Shown one piece after another: positions 27,623-38,100 of a stretch of 64,000 nucleotides of DNA. A program made the position numbers and the translations under genes. Each line of letters begins with the position of its first letter. Positions within the stretch are counted from its first letter, which is position 1. Source of the stretch: Comamonadaceae bacterium. Its GTDB lineage: Bacteria > Pseudomonadota > Gammaproteobacteria > Burkholderiales > Burkholderiaceae_C. The notes under the pieces are model-generated. The model did not search any database and had not been told where the DNA came from. It saw only the letters and a list, made by a program, of their open reading frames with translations. The stretch lies in assembly GCA_027488985.1 (NCBI GenBank), contig JAIYAR010000013.1, positions 186,001 through 250,000 of the forward strand, given 5' to 3'.

Positions 27623-28990
27623 ATGGCCACCGCACCCACCACCGCACTGGACAACACGGACGAACACTCCACCACCGCGCTGTACCGCGCGGCCATCGGT
27701 GACATCAGCAACAACTACTACCTGCCCCGCTTCACGCGATATGAATCGGCGGACCGCCCGGGCCTGAGCTGGAACTGGGCGGCCGCACTCAACACCCTGA
27801 ACTGGCTGATGTTCCGACAGCTTTGGCATGCAGCATTGGTCTACAGCGGCAGCGTCGTGGCACTCGCACTGTTGCTCTTTGGCATCGGCAAACTGGTGTT
27901 CCAGTTTTCGGAAGGTACCCAATGGAGCCTTTTGGCCGCTGTCGTTGGCTTGGCCTTTGTAGTGCCCGGCCTGGGAGGCAATGCACTCTACTACCTGGCC
28001 ACCCGCCAGCGTGTGCAAAACGCCCTCGCCAAAAATCAGACAGTGCCTGAAGCCTGTGCCCAACTCAGCAAACAAGCGAGTACCCGCAAAGGGCTGATCG
28101 TCATCGCGGCCTGCAATGTTGCGGTTGCAGCGGTTGCGGCCCAGTCCTATGCCATGTTTTCAGGCTTTGAACCGTTACCTGCCGGGACGCCCGTGGCGTT
28201 GAATGCAGCCCCAGAAGGACGCAATGTGGCCAGCGGACGTGCGGTGGATGCCACTTTGGCAAACAATGCGAAGGCCCCGGGGTCTGCTCCCTCTCAAGCC
28301 GCACCGGCGCCGGCCAGCTCAACAGCATCCCCTGCAGCGCCAGTGAGCAGTGCGGCGGCGTCCCCTGCCGCAGCCAAGCCTGCGCAGATTGCTGCCAGTG
28401 CGAGCATCCCTGCCACATCCGCACTAGCCAAAGTGCCCCCGACAACTGCGTCCTCTCTGCAGGCCAAAACCCCGGCGTCCGCAGCAGTGCCCGCTATCGC
28501 GAGCAAGCCCTCTGCGTCCGCAAATGCGGCGACGCCCGCGCGCGCTGCTAGAAGCGCTGCGGCATCTGCACCTGTGCCAGCCAAGTCCTCTGGTGAAAAA
28601 GTAGCCTCCAGGCCAGCAGGGCCGGCGCCGGTGGCCTTGCGCTCTGCCGCTGCGGAATCCGCCGCCCGGGAAGTAGCTGCATCCCTGGGGCAATCTACTC
28701 CGGTTGCACCGGTCGCAGCGCGCAATCCTGTAACGGAGCCGCAGGAAGCCCCTGCTGCAGGTCGTTTCGTGGTGAATGTAGGCCTGTTCGCCGACGCCAA
28801 CAACGCGCGCAATGCGCTGGTCAAGCTGATGGATGCGGAGTTGCCGGTGGTAAGCAAGGACATCCGCTTTCCCAAAGGAAATCGCACCCGCTTGCAGGTC
28901 GGCCCTTTTGACACATTGGCGGAGGCAGACGCCGCGGCCGACAAGGTGCGAGCCCTGGAGTTGGAAGCCCGCGTCGCTCCGCTGCCCTAA
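27623..28990 (+). CDS. SPOR-domain membrane protein
   Basis: A 455-residue protein with an N-terminal cytoplasmic segment and hydrophobic helices at about 72-95 and 105-125, and another at 155-175 (GLIVIAACNVAVAAVAAQSY). A long Ala/Pro/Ser linker (about 190-375) resembles those that span the periplasm. The C-terminal SPOR domain (about 382-455) has FVVNVGLFADANNARNALVKL and TRLQVGPFDTLAEADAAADKV. SPOR domains bind denuded glycan at division septa. The first 150 residues resemble DUF2628-like proteins. Its position directly after mltB supports a cell-wall role, as MltB-type enzymes produce or process the glycan that SPOR domains recognise. Confidence 0.85.
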   Translation: MATAPTTALDNTDEHSTTALYRAAIGDISNNYYLPRFTRYESADRPGLSWNWAAALNTLNWLMFRQLWHAALVYSGSVVALALLLFGIGKLVFQFSEGTQWSLLAAVVGLAFVVPGLGGNALYYLATRQRVQNALAKNQTVPEACAQLSKQASTRKGLIVIAACNVAVAAVAAQSYAMFSGFEPLPAGTPVALNAAPEGRNVASGRAVDATLANNAKAPGSAPSQAAPAPASSTASPAAPVSSAAASPAAAKPAQIAASASIPATSALAKVPPTTASSLQAKTPASAAVPAIASKPSASANAATPARAARSAAASAPVPAKSSGEKVASRPAGPAPVALRSAAAESAAREVAASLGQSTPVAPVAARNPVTEPQEAPAAGRFVVNVGLFADANNARNALVKLMDAELPVVSKDIRFPKGNRTRLQVGPFDTLAEADAAADKVRALELEARVAPLP

Positions 28991-29014
28991 TCTTGCGGGC
29001 CAAAACCCGAGGGT

Positions 29015-29884
29015 CTAGAACCCGGCCGGACCGGTGAACTGCTCATGCAGGGCGTCTTGCCAGTGCTCGATTTCTTCTTCGCTGACATGCAGGAAGGCGA
29101 GGCACTCTGCGCCATGCAGTTCCCATTCACGGTTCTCCCGGGCACCCTCGTGCATGGCAACCAAGTGTTCCGCGAGCAAGGCCATGGCAACCAGGGTACG
29201 GACCGTAGTTGGGATGTTGTCGTCTTTGAGCACCGTGAAGTCGTGGTGCAACCGCACAGCGTGGGCCACATCGGGAGAGAGGCGCCACGTCTTGGCCACG
29301 ATAGCCCCCACTACCGCGTGGTCTGTGCGGTGCGCTTCATTCTCCACTTCGGTTCCGGTTTTTTCCGTCTGTGCCAGGGCATGGGCCAGCGTGGCCTCAT
29401 AGCCCTTGATGCCTTGCAGCATCACCGGAATCCCTACATTGCAAAATAGTCCACAGGTATGGGCGATGTCGGCATTCACGCCATACATCTGCCGGGCGAT
29501 GTAGCCCATGGCATAGGCCCGGCGTGTGGACGTTTCCCAAAAGTGTTCGAGCAAGGGCGACTTGACCCGGATCGTTTCGCGCAACAGGAATCCCGTGAGG
29601 ATGGAGACCGTTTGCGATATGCCGAGCAACGCTACCGCTTCGGCCACGGTGGCTGCCGGGCGGGACCGGGCATAAATGGGGCTGTTGGCCACTTTGATGA
29701 GCGCCGCTGCCATGGCCACATCACGTGAGGCGATGCGGGCAATGGTGGCTGGTTCAGGGTCTTCGCGGTTCACTTCGACCCGAAGGTCTGACAACAGCGC
29801 GGGGCAGGGCTGAATAACGATGTCTCTCAGGGGCCCTTCGACCCGTGCTGTCTCAATTTCGCGGTCAATATCGGCTACGCGCAT
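29015..29884 (-). CDS. HDOD domain signalling protein
   Basis: A 289-residue cytoplasmic protein of the HDOD family, related to HD phosphohydrolases but usually without metal ligands. The order is LLSDLRVEVNREDPEPATIARIASRD, VKVANSPIYARSRPAATVAEAVALLG, and then TSTRRAYAMGYIARQMYG and AHTCGLFCNVGIPVM. HDOD proteins in Proteobacteria participate in signalling, motility and stress control without known enzymatic activity. The gene is monocistronic, convergent with the SPOR-protein gene. A terminator at 29924-29955 separates it from the alpha-E gene. Confidence 0.88.
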   Translation of the reverse strand: MRVADIDREIETARVEGPLRDIVIQPCPALLSDLRVEVNREDPEPATIARIASRDVAMAAALIKVANSPIYARSRPAATVAEAVALLGISQTVSILTGFLLRETIRVKSPLLEHFWETSTRRAYAMGYIARQMYGVNADIAHTCGLFCNVGIPVMLQGIKGYEATLAHALAQTEKTGTEVENEAHRTDHAVVGAIVAKTWRLSPDVAHAVRLHHDFTVLKDDNIPTTVRTLVAMALLAEHLVAMHEGARENREWELHGAECLAFLHVSEEEIEHWQDALHEQFTGPAGF

Positions 29885-29923
29885 AAGTGCTCCTTGATGT
29901 GAACATTATGCTCAGTCCGCCCC

Positions 29924-29955
29924 ACAAAAAACGGCCCTCACGGGCCGCTTTTATA
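29924..29955 (-). terminator. Terminator after the alpha-E gene
   Basis: CGGCCC (29932-29937), loop TCAC, GGGCCG (29942-29947), with A-runs and T-runs on both sides; on the minus strand it ends in TTTTTTG. Confidence 0.85.
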
Positions 29956-29973
29956 TGGGTTTTTACTATTGCT

Positions 29974-30930
29974 TCAGGTCACGGGAACCAGAAACTCGCG
30001 GCTGACATGCGCCCCCAGATCATTCACCCGGTCCAGGAACTGGGTCAGGTAGGCGTGCAGGCCGGTGGCCAGGATCTCGTCGATCCGGCCGTATTGCAGC
30101 TCCGAGCGCAGCTTGCCGGCGCGGCGCAGCGTTTCGCTTTGGGGATTGCTGACCACCAGCGTCAGGTTGTGGACGACTTCATTCAGGCTGGCATGCAGCG
30201 AACGCGGCATGTCTGACTTGAGCACCAGCAGCTCTGCCACGCGCTCGGGCTTGATGACGTCGCGGTAGACCTTGCGGTAGATCTCAAACGCCGACACGCT
30301 GCGCAGAATCGCGCTCCAGTGGTAGAAGTCGTACTCTTGGTCCTTCTCGCTGGCGGCTCCGAAAAAGTCGCTCTGCACGGCATGGAACTTCACGTCCACC
30401 AAGCGTGCGGTGTTGTCGGCCCGCTCCAGGAAAGTGCCCAAGCGCATGAAGTGCAAGGACTCGTCCATCAGCATGGTGCCCACGGTCACACCACGGGACA
30501 GGTGGGAACGGAACTTCACCCACTCAAAAAACTGCGAAGGATCTTGCTCGAACTCGCCGCTCTTGATCATGCGTTTGACTTCAAGCCAGGTGGTGTTTTG
30601 CGTTTCCCACACCTCGGTGGTTAAAGCGCCGCGGACGGCACGGGCGTTCTCACGGGCGGCGCTCAGGCAGGACATGATGGACGACGGATTGCTCTCGTCT
30701 TTGACCATGAAGTCCATCACCTCGCGGGCCTGGATCTCCCCGTATTTTTCCTTGTAGGAATACAGCAGCTCACTGATGGACAGCAGCCCCTGCCAGCCCA
30801 GTTGGGCCACGGCTTGGGATTGGGGAAGCAACGATGTCTGGTAGTTAACATCGAGCATGCGTGCGGTGTTTTCTGCCCGCTCGGTGTAGCGGGACATCCA
30901 GAACAGGTGGTCAGCGGTGCGTGACAACAT
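29974..30930 (-). CDS. Alpha-E domain protein (COG2307, DUF403)
   Basis: A 318-residue all-helical protein. It starts LSRTADHLFWMSRYTERAEN, the family signature, and has SLHFMRLGTFLERADNTARLVDVK in the middle, a second copy of the RADN-type motif. Alpha-E proteins are nearly always encoded beside circularly permuted ATP-grasp proteins and transglutaminase-like proteins, a set predicted by comparative genomics to form a peptide-synthesis or peptide-tagging system. It begins 18 bases after the ATP-grasp stop, so the two form an operon on the minus strand. It is one of two alpha-E domains in the window; the other is fused to its ATP-grasp. Confidence 0.92.
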   Translation of the reverse strand: MLSRTADHLFWMSRYTERAENTARMLDVNYQTSLLPQSQAVAQLGWQGLLSISELLYSYKEKYGEIQAREVMDFMVKDESNPSSIMSCLSAARENARAVRGALTTEVWETQNTTWLEVKRMIKSGEFEQDPSQFFEWVKFRSHLSRGVTVGTMLMDESLHFMRLGTFLERADNTARLVDVKFHAVQSDFFGAASEKDQEYDFYHWSAILRSVSAFEIYRKVYRDVIKPERVAELLVLKSDMPRSLHASLNEVVHNLTLVVSNPQSETLRRAGKLRSELQYGRIDEILATGLHAYLTQFLDRVNDLGAHVSREFLVPVT

Positions 30931-30948
30931 ACAAAAGCTTCCTCGTAC

Positions 30949-32463
30949 TTAAGCTGACTGTGTTTGTGACTGGGTGGCGGCCATTGCGGCGGGAGCTGCA
31001 GGCACATCTTCTTCCAGAATCCATGTGTCCTTGGTGCCGCCGCCCTGGCTGCTGTTGACGACCAGCGAGCCGTCTTTCAGCGCAACGCGGGTCAGGCCAC
31101 CGGGCACCATTTGCACGGTTTTGCCGGAGAGCACGTAGGGGCGCAGGTCGATGTGGCGCGGGGCAATGCCGCTTTCCACAAAAGTGGGGCAGCTCGACAA
31201 GCTGAGTGTGGGCTGTGCGATGTAGCCCGCCGGGTTGGCCAGCACTGCTTTGCGGAAGTCTTCAATCTCGGCCTTGGTGGCCGCCGGGCCCACCAGCATG
31301 CCGTAGCCGCCGGCGCCGTGTACTTCTTTCACGACCAAGTCTTTCAGGTTCGCCAAGGTGTAAGCCAAGTCATCCTTGTTGCGGCACATGTAGGTGGGCA
31401 CGTTGTTCAGGATGGGCTTTTCACCCAAATAGAACTCGATCATCTTGGGCACATAGGGGTAAATGGACTTGTCGTCCGCAATGCCGGTACCTACCGCGTT
31501 GCAGATGGTCACGTTGCCTGCACGGTAAGCGTTGATGAGCCCCGCGCAGCCCAGCGTGGACGTTGGGCGGAACACTGTGGGGTCCAGGAAATCATCGTCC
31601 ACACGGCGGTAAATCACGTCCACTCGGCGTGGGCCGCGGGTGGTGCGCATGTAAACAAAGTTGTCTTTGACAAAGAGGTCCTGCCCCTCGACCAGCTCCA
31701 CACCCATTTGCTGGGCAAGGAAAGCGTGCTCAAAGTAGGCGCTGTTGTACATGCCGGGGGTGAGCACCACCACGGTCGGCTCGGCAGTGGTGGCCGGGCT
31801 GCTCTGACGCAGGGTCTCGAGCAGCAAGTCGGGGTAATGGGCTACAGGCGCCACACGGTGCGCGCTGAACAGATCAGGGAAGAGCCGCATCATCATCTTG
31901 CGGTCTTCCAGCATGTAGCTCACGCCGCTGGGTACGCGCAGGTTGTCTTCGAGCACGTAGTACTCGCCGTTGCCCTTGGCGTCCGGCGCACGCACGATGT
32001 CGATACCTGAAATATGGGAATAAATCTGGTGCGGTACATCCACACCCACCATCTCAGGGCGGAACTGGGCATTGCCCTCAATCTGTTCGCGCGGTACGAC
32101 GCCGGCCTTCAAAATTTCCTGGTCATGGTAGACGTCATGGATGAAGCGGTTGAGCGCATTGACCCGCTGGACCAGACCTTTTTCCATGGTGGACCACTCG
32201 TGGGCCGGAATGATGCGGGGAATCAGGTCAAACGGAATCAGGCGCTCGGTACCGGAGCCGTCCTCGTCTTTCTCGCCGTACACGGCGAAGGTGATGCCCA
32301 CACGGCGGAAGATCATTTCCGCTTCTTCACGGCGTTTGGCCATCATGTCGCCTGGCTGGCGAGCGAGCCATTCGTCGTAAATCTTGTAGTGGTCTCTTAT
32401 CTGGCTGCCCTTGCTGAAAAATTCATAAGGGAGCTGGGTGTACATCTCGTCGAATTTCTGCAT
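30949..32463 (-). CDS. Circularly permuted type 2 ATP-grasp protein (COG2308)
   Basis: A 504-residue predicted amide-bond-forming ATP-grasp. The segments are RRVGITFAVYGEKDEDGSG, YYVLEDNLRVPSGVSYMLEDR, VVVLTPGMYNSAYFEHAFLA and VDVIYRRVDDDFLDP, then CAGLINAYRAGNVTICNAVGTG. The Gly-rich nucleotide loop LVVKEVHGAGGYGM lies near residues 374-388. VNSSQGGGTKDTWIL is near the C-terminus. The tail ends ATQSQTQSA, like the tail of the transglutaminase at 44447. It is operonic with the alpha-E gene. No Anbu-type proteasome gene is adjacent. The substrate is unknown. Confidence 0.93.
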   Translation of the reverse strand: MQKFDEMYTQLPYEFFSKGSQIRDHYKIYDEWLARQPGDMMAKRREEAEMIFRRVGITFAVYGEKDEDGSGTERLIPFDLIPRIIPAHEWSTMEKGLVQRVNALNRFIHDVYHDQEILKAGVVPREQIEGNAQFRPEMVGVDVPHQIYSHISGIDIVRAPDAKGNGEYYVLEDNLRVPSGVSYMLEDRKMMMRLFPDLFSAHRVAPVAHYPDLLLETLRQSSPATTAEPTVVVLTPGMYNSAYFEHAFLAQQMGVELVEGQDLFVKDNFVYMRTTRGPRRVDVIYRRVDDDFLDPTVFRPTSTLGCAGLINAYRAGNVTICNAVGTGIADDKSIYPYVPKMIEFYLGEKPILNNVPTYMCRNKDDLAYTLANLKDLVVKEVHGAGGYGMLVGPAATKAEIEDFRKAVLANPAGYIAQPTLSLSSCPTFVESGIAPRHIDLRPYVLSGKTVQMVPGGLTRVALKDGSLVVNSSQGGGTKDTWILEEDVPAAPAAMAATQSQTQSA

Positions 32464-32522
32464 GTAAAAGACCTCTCTGATTACCTCTTATGCAAACTTC
32501 GGGCCACAGCGCCGATGCACCA

Positions 32523-35027
32523 CTATGGCACATCATGAGCCCAATAATGCCGCTCGTCTTCCCGCATACACGCCACATTTTGGGGCTCTGCAGAGTGCCA
32601 GCGCCCCGCACCACAACGGGGCGACAACACCAAATGGGTGCCTAAGGCTTCGTAACGCGCGACGACGGGCGCAGCAGGGTGTCCGTAGCGGTTGCGGTAG
32701 CCAGCCTGCACCAGCGCATGGCGTGGCTGCACCGCTTGCAAGAACTCAGACGTGCTCGAAGTTTTGCTGCCATGGTGGGGTACCAAGAGCACATCGGCGC
32801 GCAGCTTGGAAGCCGTGTCCGGATCAGCCAACATCTGTAGCTCTTGCGCGGCCTCAATGTCTCCGGTGAGCAAGGCCGTCTGCCTGCCGTTGCTGATGCG
32901 CAGCACGCAGGACAAGGCGTTGGATTTGGGTGGCGGTTGCTGCTCATACGCGCCTGCCGGCGGCTGCAGCACTTCGAAATCCACACCATCCCACGCCCAG
33001 CGTTGCCCCACCTCGCAACGACTGGAGCGGCGCAGTTGCTGCAAGGCATGCTGGGGGTCAATGGAGCTCAGCAAGGCGGCTTGCGGCTGCATCATCAGCA
33101 CGGCGGCCGCGCCGCCCACATGGTCGGTGTCCCGGTGGCTGAGCACCACCATGTCCAGCTGTACATCCAGCGCCTTGAGCAGTGGCAGCAGCACGCGGTT
33201 GCCCGCATCACTCTCCAAGCTGTAGCGCGGGCCGGCATCGAACAGCAGGGCATGGTTGGCGGTTTGCACCAGCACCGCGTTGCCTTGCCCGATATCAGCC
33301 GCCAACAGCGAAAACTCGCCCTCGGCCGGCAGCGGTGGCCGCCAGAGCAGGCAGGCGAGCACCGGCATGACTCCTATGGCCCGCACCGCCCACGGCAAGG
33401 GCAACACCAGCAGCACGCCGCCCGCCACGGCCCATATGCCCAAGGCGAGGGGCGGCAGGGGCAGACTGAGCGTCGCCCACGGCAAAGCGGCCAATCCATC
33501 GAGCGCGGCATACAGCAGCGCTACCGCGCCGGTGGCGGCTGTCCACACCTCCGACCACAACACGCCGGCCAGCGACAAAGGCGTGATCACCAGCGTCACC
33601 CAGGGAATGGCAAACGCATTCGCCACCAGACCCACCAAGGACACCTGCCCGAACCACAGCAATACCAGCGGCGCCAGCGCGATGGTGATCACCCACTGCT
33701 CGCGCCACATTCCGCAAACGGAGTGCAGGAATCGGGCCCACACCTTTTGTGGAGCTATAGTTCCAGACTCAAGGTCATTATGGCCTCTGACCCTCGTGGA
33801 ATATGCGCGAGCAGCTCCTGAATTCGTAGCAATGGAAGTAACAAACAGGATGCCCACCGCTACAAAACTCAACCAGAAACCGGCCTGCAACAGAGCCCAA
33901 GGGTCCCACATCAGCACGACGACCGCCGTCCACAGAGCCACCCAAGGCCAGGGCCAACGCGCCCCCAACACGCGCAAGCCGACCATCATAGCGAGCATCA
34001 AGCAGGTGCGTTGAGCCGGCACACCCCAGCCTGAAAACAACGCGTAGGCACTAGCGAAGGCCAAACCTAGCAGCCAGCCAGCGTGGGCTGCAGGCAAGCG
34101 ACTACATAGCCACGCCGAGCGCCTCCACAAACCGCCCGCAAGCAGGGTGGCCGCCCAAGCAAACATGGTGATATGCATGCCGGAGATGCTTACCAGGTGC
34201 GACACCCCGGTGGCCCGGAACACATCCCAGTCATTGCGGTCTATGGCCCGCTGGTCCCCCACCACCAGCGCTGTCAGCAAGCCTGCCGAACGGGCATCTG
34301 CCACGTGGGCCAGGATACGCTCCCGCGTCCATTGCCGCGCGAGCGCCACCGGCGCCTGCCAGGTCTGGCCCAGCAATTGCGGCACGGGCGCGCTGGCGGT
34401 GGCGCGTACATAACCGGTAGCCTGCACCCCCTGCTCCCACAGGTACAGTTCGTAGTCAAAGCCATGGGGGTTGGCGCTGCCATGCGGCGCTTTCAAGCGC
34501 AACTGCATGCGCCAGCGTTGGCCGGCCCGCACGTCTGCTGGCGGACGCTGCAGTTCCGGAAGCTGTGCTTGCGCGTTGTAGGCACTGGTGTACCAGCCCA
34601 GATCCACCAACACAGGCAAGCGCACAGGCTGTCCATCCAAGGTAGCCTCTTCAGGCGCAAAGCGGAAACGTACTCCAGCCTCGGTGATCTGCGGCATATC
34701 GGCCACCACGCCGGTTACCCACACATCGCGCCCTTCGAGCGCCGGGTTCAGGGCCTGGCTCACAAACACCACCGCCCGCAAACCGGTGAGGCCCCAAGCA
34801 AACGCAAGGCCGGCGATCAGCACGATGCATTGAACCCGGGCATTTGCTATTCTTTTGGTAGCTACCTGCGCATAGAGAACGGGCGCCAACAGCAATAACA
34901 ACGCATAAATCCACCACACCCCCAACACGGCCTGCTGCAGCTGCAAGGCAATACCGAAGAACAACCCGGCCCCTAAAGCCAAGCCGGTTCGAGGCCATGT
35001 TGCGATGTGTGGAGCTGCTCCGTCCAT
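32523..35027 (-). CDS. comEC: ComEC/Rec2 family DNA-uptake channel protein
   Basis: An 834-residue inner-membrane protein that in competent bacteria carries single-stranded DNA into the cytoplasm. The N-terminal DUF4131-like part (WVTGVVADMPQITEAGVRFRF) is followed by the competence domain with about ten helices (GLLTALVVGDQRAIDRNDWDVF, GVSHLVSISGMHITMFA). A C-terminal metallo-beta-lactamase-like domain carries VVLSHRDTDHVGG near residue 626 and LLVPHHGSKTSS. Two copies of the dispersed element lie inside, at about residues 45-61 and 399-415. The second sits in an unusually long loop between helices. The frame stays open across both. The gene is divergent from the DUF2126 gene. Confidence 0.93.
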   Translation of the reverse strand: MDGAAPHIATWPRTGLALGAGLFFGIALQLQQAVLGVWWIYALLLLLAPVLYAQVATKRIANARVQCIVLIAGLAFAWGLTGLRAVVFVSQALNPALEGRDVWVTGVVADMPQITEAGVRFRFAPEEATLDGQPVRLPVLVDLGWYTSAYNAQAQLPELQRPPADVRAGQRWRMQLRLKAPHGSANPHGFDYELYLWEQGVQATGYVRATASAPVPQLLGQTWQAPVALARQWTRERILAHVADARSAGLLTALVVGDQRAIDRNDWDVFRATGVSHLVSISGMHITMFAWAATLLAGGLWRRSAWLCSRLPAAHAGWLLGLAFASAYALFSGWGVPAQRTCLMLAMMVGLRVLGARWPWPWVALWTAVVVLMWDPWALLQAGFWLSFVAVGILFVTSIATNSGAARAYSTRVRGHNDLESGTIAPQKVWARFLHSVCGMWREQWVITIALAPLVLLWFGQVSLVGLVANAFAIPWVTLVITPLSLAGVLWSEVWTAATGAVALLYAALDGLAALPWATLSLPLPPLALGIWAVAGGVLLVLPLPWAVRAIGVMPVLACLLWRPPLPAEGEFSLLAADIGQGNAVLVQTANHALLFDAGPRYSLESDAGNRVLLPLLKALDVQLDMVVLSHRDTDHVGGAAAVLMMQPQAALLSSIDPQHALQQLRRSSRCEVGQRWAWDGVDFEVLQPPAGAYEQQPPPKSNALSCVLRISNGRQTALLTGDIEAAQELQMLADPDTASKLRADVLLVPHHGSKTSSTSEFLQAVQPRHALVQAGYRNRYGHPAAPVVARYEALGTHLVLSPRCGAGRWHSAEPQNVACMREDERHYWAHDVP
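33782..33831 (+). repeat. Dispersed palindromic element, copy 7 (inside comEC)
   Basis: GGCCTCTGACCCTCGTGGAA, then TATGCGCGAGCAGCTCC, then TTCGTAGCA: one of the best copies. It encodes about residues 399-415 of ComEC. Confidence 0.78.
34845..34893 (-). repeat. Dispersed palindromic element, copy 8 (inside comEC)
   Basis: TGCTATTCTTTTGGTAGCTA, then CCTGCGCATAGAG, then CGGGCGCCAACAGC: the reverse orientation. It encodes about residues 45-61 of ComEC. Confidence 0.7.
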
Positions 35028-35054
35028 GCGGCCATGCTAACGCCACTGCCCAAC

Positions 35055-35091
35055 AGGTCCGCCGCGCTCAAACCGCCCATGGCGCGGACCT
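35055..35091. other. Inverted repeat in the comEC / DUF2126 divergent region
   Basis: AGGTCCGC (35055-35062) and GCGGACCT (35084-35091) are perfect 8-base arms around a 21-base loop. It may be an operator or an RNA hairpin. The rest of the 157-base gap shows no clear promoter. Confidence 0.45.
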
Positions 35092-35184
35092 TGCTTTAAA
35101 CGTGCGTCAAACCCGATTGTTAGTATGGGGCCTGTGCGGCAACCGCTGCACGGCGTCCCCTGTGAGATCTACCGAGACCGGCCC

Positions 35185-38100
35185 ATGTCCATTCACGCAG
35201 CGCTGAACCACGTTACCCATTACTCGTACGACCGTCTGGTCAACCTCGGTCCCCAAGTCATCCGCCTGCGCCCTGCCCCGCACTGCCGCAGCAAAATCAT
35301 CTCTTACTCGCTCAAGGTCGAGCCCAGCACCCACTTCGTCAACTGGCAGCAAGACCCGTATGCCAACTACCAGGCCCGCTTGGTGTTCCCCGAGAAAACC
35401 AAGGAATTCAAAGTCACGGTCGACCTGGTGGTCGAAATGGCGGTGTACAACCCCTTTGACTTCTTCCTGGAACCCACGGCCAAGAACTTCCCCTTCAAGT
35501 ACGACAAGCTATTGGGCCAGGAGCTCGCCCCCTACCTGGTGGCGGAGCCGCTGACCACGGAGTTCAAAAAATTCCTGGGCGCTATCGACCTCAAGGAACG
35601 CCGCACTATCGACTTTCTGGTCTATATCAACCAGCTGGTGCACAAGGCGGTCAGCTACACCATCCGCATGGAGCCCGGTGTGCAAACGCCGGAAGAAACA
35701 CTGACGCTGGCCAGCGGGTCGTGCCGCGACTCCGGGTGGCTGCTGGTGCAACTGCTGCGCCACTGTGGCTTGGCAGCACGATTTGTGTCGGGCTATCTGA
35801 TTCAGCTGGCACCGGACGTCAAATCGCTAGACGGCCCTAGCGGCACCGAGGTGGACTTCACCGACCTGCACGCCTGGTGCGAGGTTTATTTGCCCGGCGC
35901 AGGCTGGATAGGGCTGGACGCGACCAGCGGCTTGCTGGCCGGCGAGGGCCACATCCCGCTGGCATGCACCCCGCAGCCCAGCGGCGCAGCCCCGATCGAA
36001 GGCGGCGTGGACAAGTGCGAGGTGGAATTTGCCCACCACATGCAAGTCACCCGCATGTACGAATCCCCCCGCGTAACCAAGCCCTACACGCCCGAGCAGT
36101 GGGCCGAGGTCATGACCCTGGGCGACGCAGTAGACGCAGAACTCGTGGCCAGCGACGTACGCCTGACCATGGGTGGCGAGCCCACCTTTGTGGCGGTGAA
36201 CGACCGCGACGCGCCTGAGTGGAACACCGACGCCCTGGGCCCGACCAAGCGCGGATTCGCCACTGAGCTGGTGCACAAGCTGCGGGACGAATACGGCCAA
36301 GGCGGCTTTCTGCACTTCGGCCAGGGCAAGTGGTACCCCGGCGAGCAACTGCCGCGCTGGGCACTCAACATTTACTGGCGTGCCGACAAACAAAAGGTGT
36401 GGAACAACCCCGCGCTGTTCACCGACGAGCGCAAACCCACCCACTACACCGCCGAAGACGCGGACTATTTCATCCGCAGTCTGGCCGGCAAACTGGGCCT
36501 GACCGACAAGTACGTGCAGGCCGGCTATGAAGACACCTGGTACTACTTGTGGCGCGAGCGCCGCCTGCCGGTGAATGTGGACCCCTTCAACAGCAAGCTC
36601 GACGACGAGATGGAGCGCGCCCGCCTGCGCCGCGTCTTCGAGCAGAAGCTGGACTCGGTGGTGGGCTACGTGCTGCCGCTCAAGGTGGGTGATGGACCGC
36701 GCCTGACTGGCCCGAGCTGGACTACCGGCCCCTGGTTCTTCCGCGATGAACGCATGTATCTCATGCCCGGCGACTCGCCCATGGGCCTGCGTCTGCCGCT
36801 GGATTCCCTGCCCTGGGTCAGCGAAGGTGACTACCCGTATCTGGTTGAGCGCGACCCGACCGTGGACCGCGGCGCGTTGCCAGCGCACGCGGCCTTTGCA
36901 CAGCGCTATGCGCCTAACGCTACGACCGCAACGACCGCCAATGCAGGCGCCTCCGGGGTAACAAGTGCAGGCTCTATAGCCGCCAACGGACTGCCTTACA
37001 TGGCCGGCAACCTGGCCGTGCCCGAAGCCGGCCGCAAAATGCAAACCGCCAAGGGCAGCGGCGACGCTAGCGTTGCCACCAACGCCCAAAGCGCCAAGCA
37101 GCCTGAACCGGCGATGTACGCGCAGGCTCCGAGCCGCTTTGAATCCGCCCATTGGATCACCCGCACGGCCCTGTGCGTGGAAGTGCGCGACCCGCGCCGC
37201 GCCAGCGGCCCCAAGGCCGAGGCCGTGGGTTCCAAATCGGGTGTGATGTACATCTTCATGCCGCCCTTGGAGCGCTTGGAAGACTACCTGGACCTGCTGA
37301 CCGCCATCGAGGCCACCGCCAGTGAACTGAAGATGCAAATCGTGCTGGAAGGCTACCCTCCTCCCCGCGATCCACGCCTCAAGCTCCTGCAAGTCACTCC
37401 AGACCCCGGTGTGATCGAGGTCAACGTGCACCCGGTCACCAACTGGAAAGAGCTGGTCTACAACACCGAGTTCTTGTACAACGCAGCGTTCGAGTCGCGC
37501 CTGAGTGCCGAGAAGTTCATGACCGATGGCCGCCACACCGGCACCGGCGGCGGCAACCACTTTGTGATGGGCGGCGCCACACCTGCGGACAGCCCGTTCC
37601 TGCGCAAACCCGAGCTGCTTGCCAGCCTGCTGCTGTACTGGCACAACCACCCGTCCTTGAGCTACCTGTTCAGCGGCATGTTTGTGGGCCCCACGAGCCA
37701 GGCACCGCGTGTGGACGAAGCTCGCAACGACCAGCTTTACGAACTGGAAATCGCTATCGAGCAGATCTACAAAAACCGCGAACTCTACGGCCAGAGCATG
37801 CCACCCTGGCTGGTGGACCGCACGCTGCGCAACATCCTGATTGACGTGACGGGCAACACCCACCGCAGCGAGTTCTCCATCGACAAGATGTACTCGCCGG
37901 ACTCGTCCACAGGTCGCTTGGGTCTGCTGGAATTGCGCGCCTTCGAGATGCCACCCCACCCGCACATGAGCAGCGTGCAGCAGCTTTTGCTGCGGGCGCT
38001 GGTGGCCCGCTTCTGGAAATCGCCGTACAAAGCGCCGGTCACCCGCTGGGGCACCGAACTGCACGACCGTTACATGCTGCCCACCTTCATCAAAATGGAC

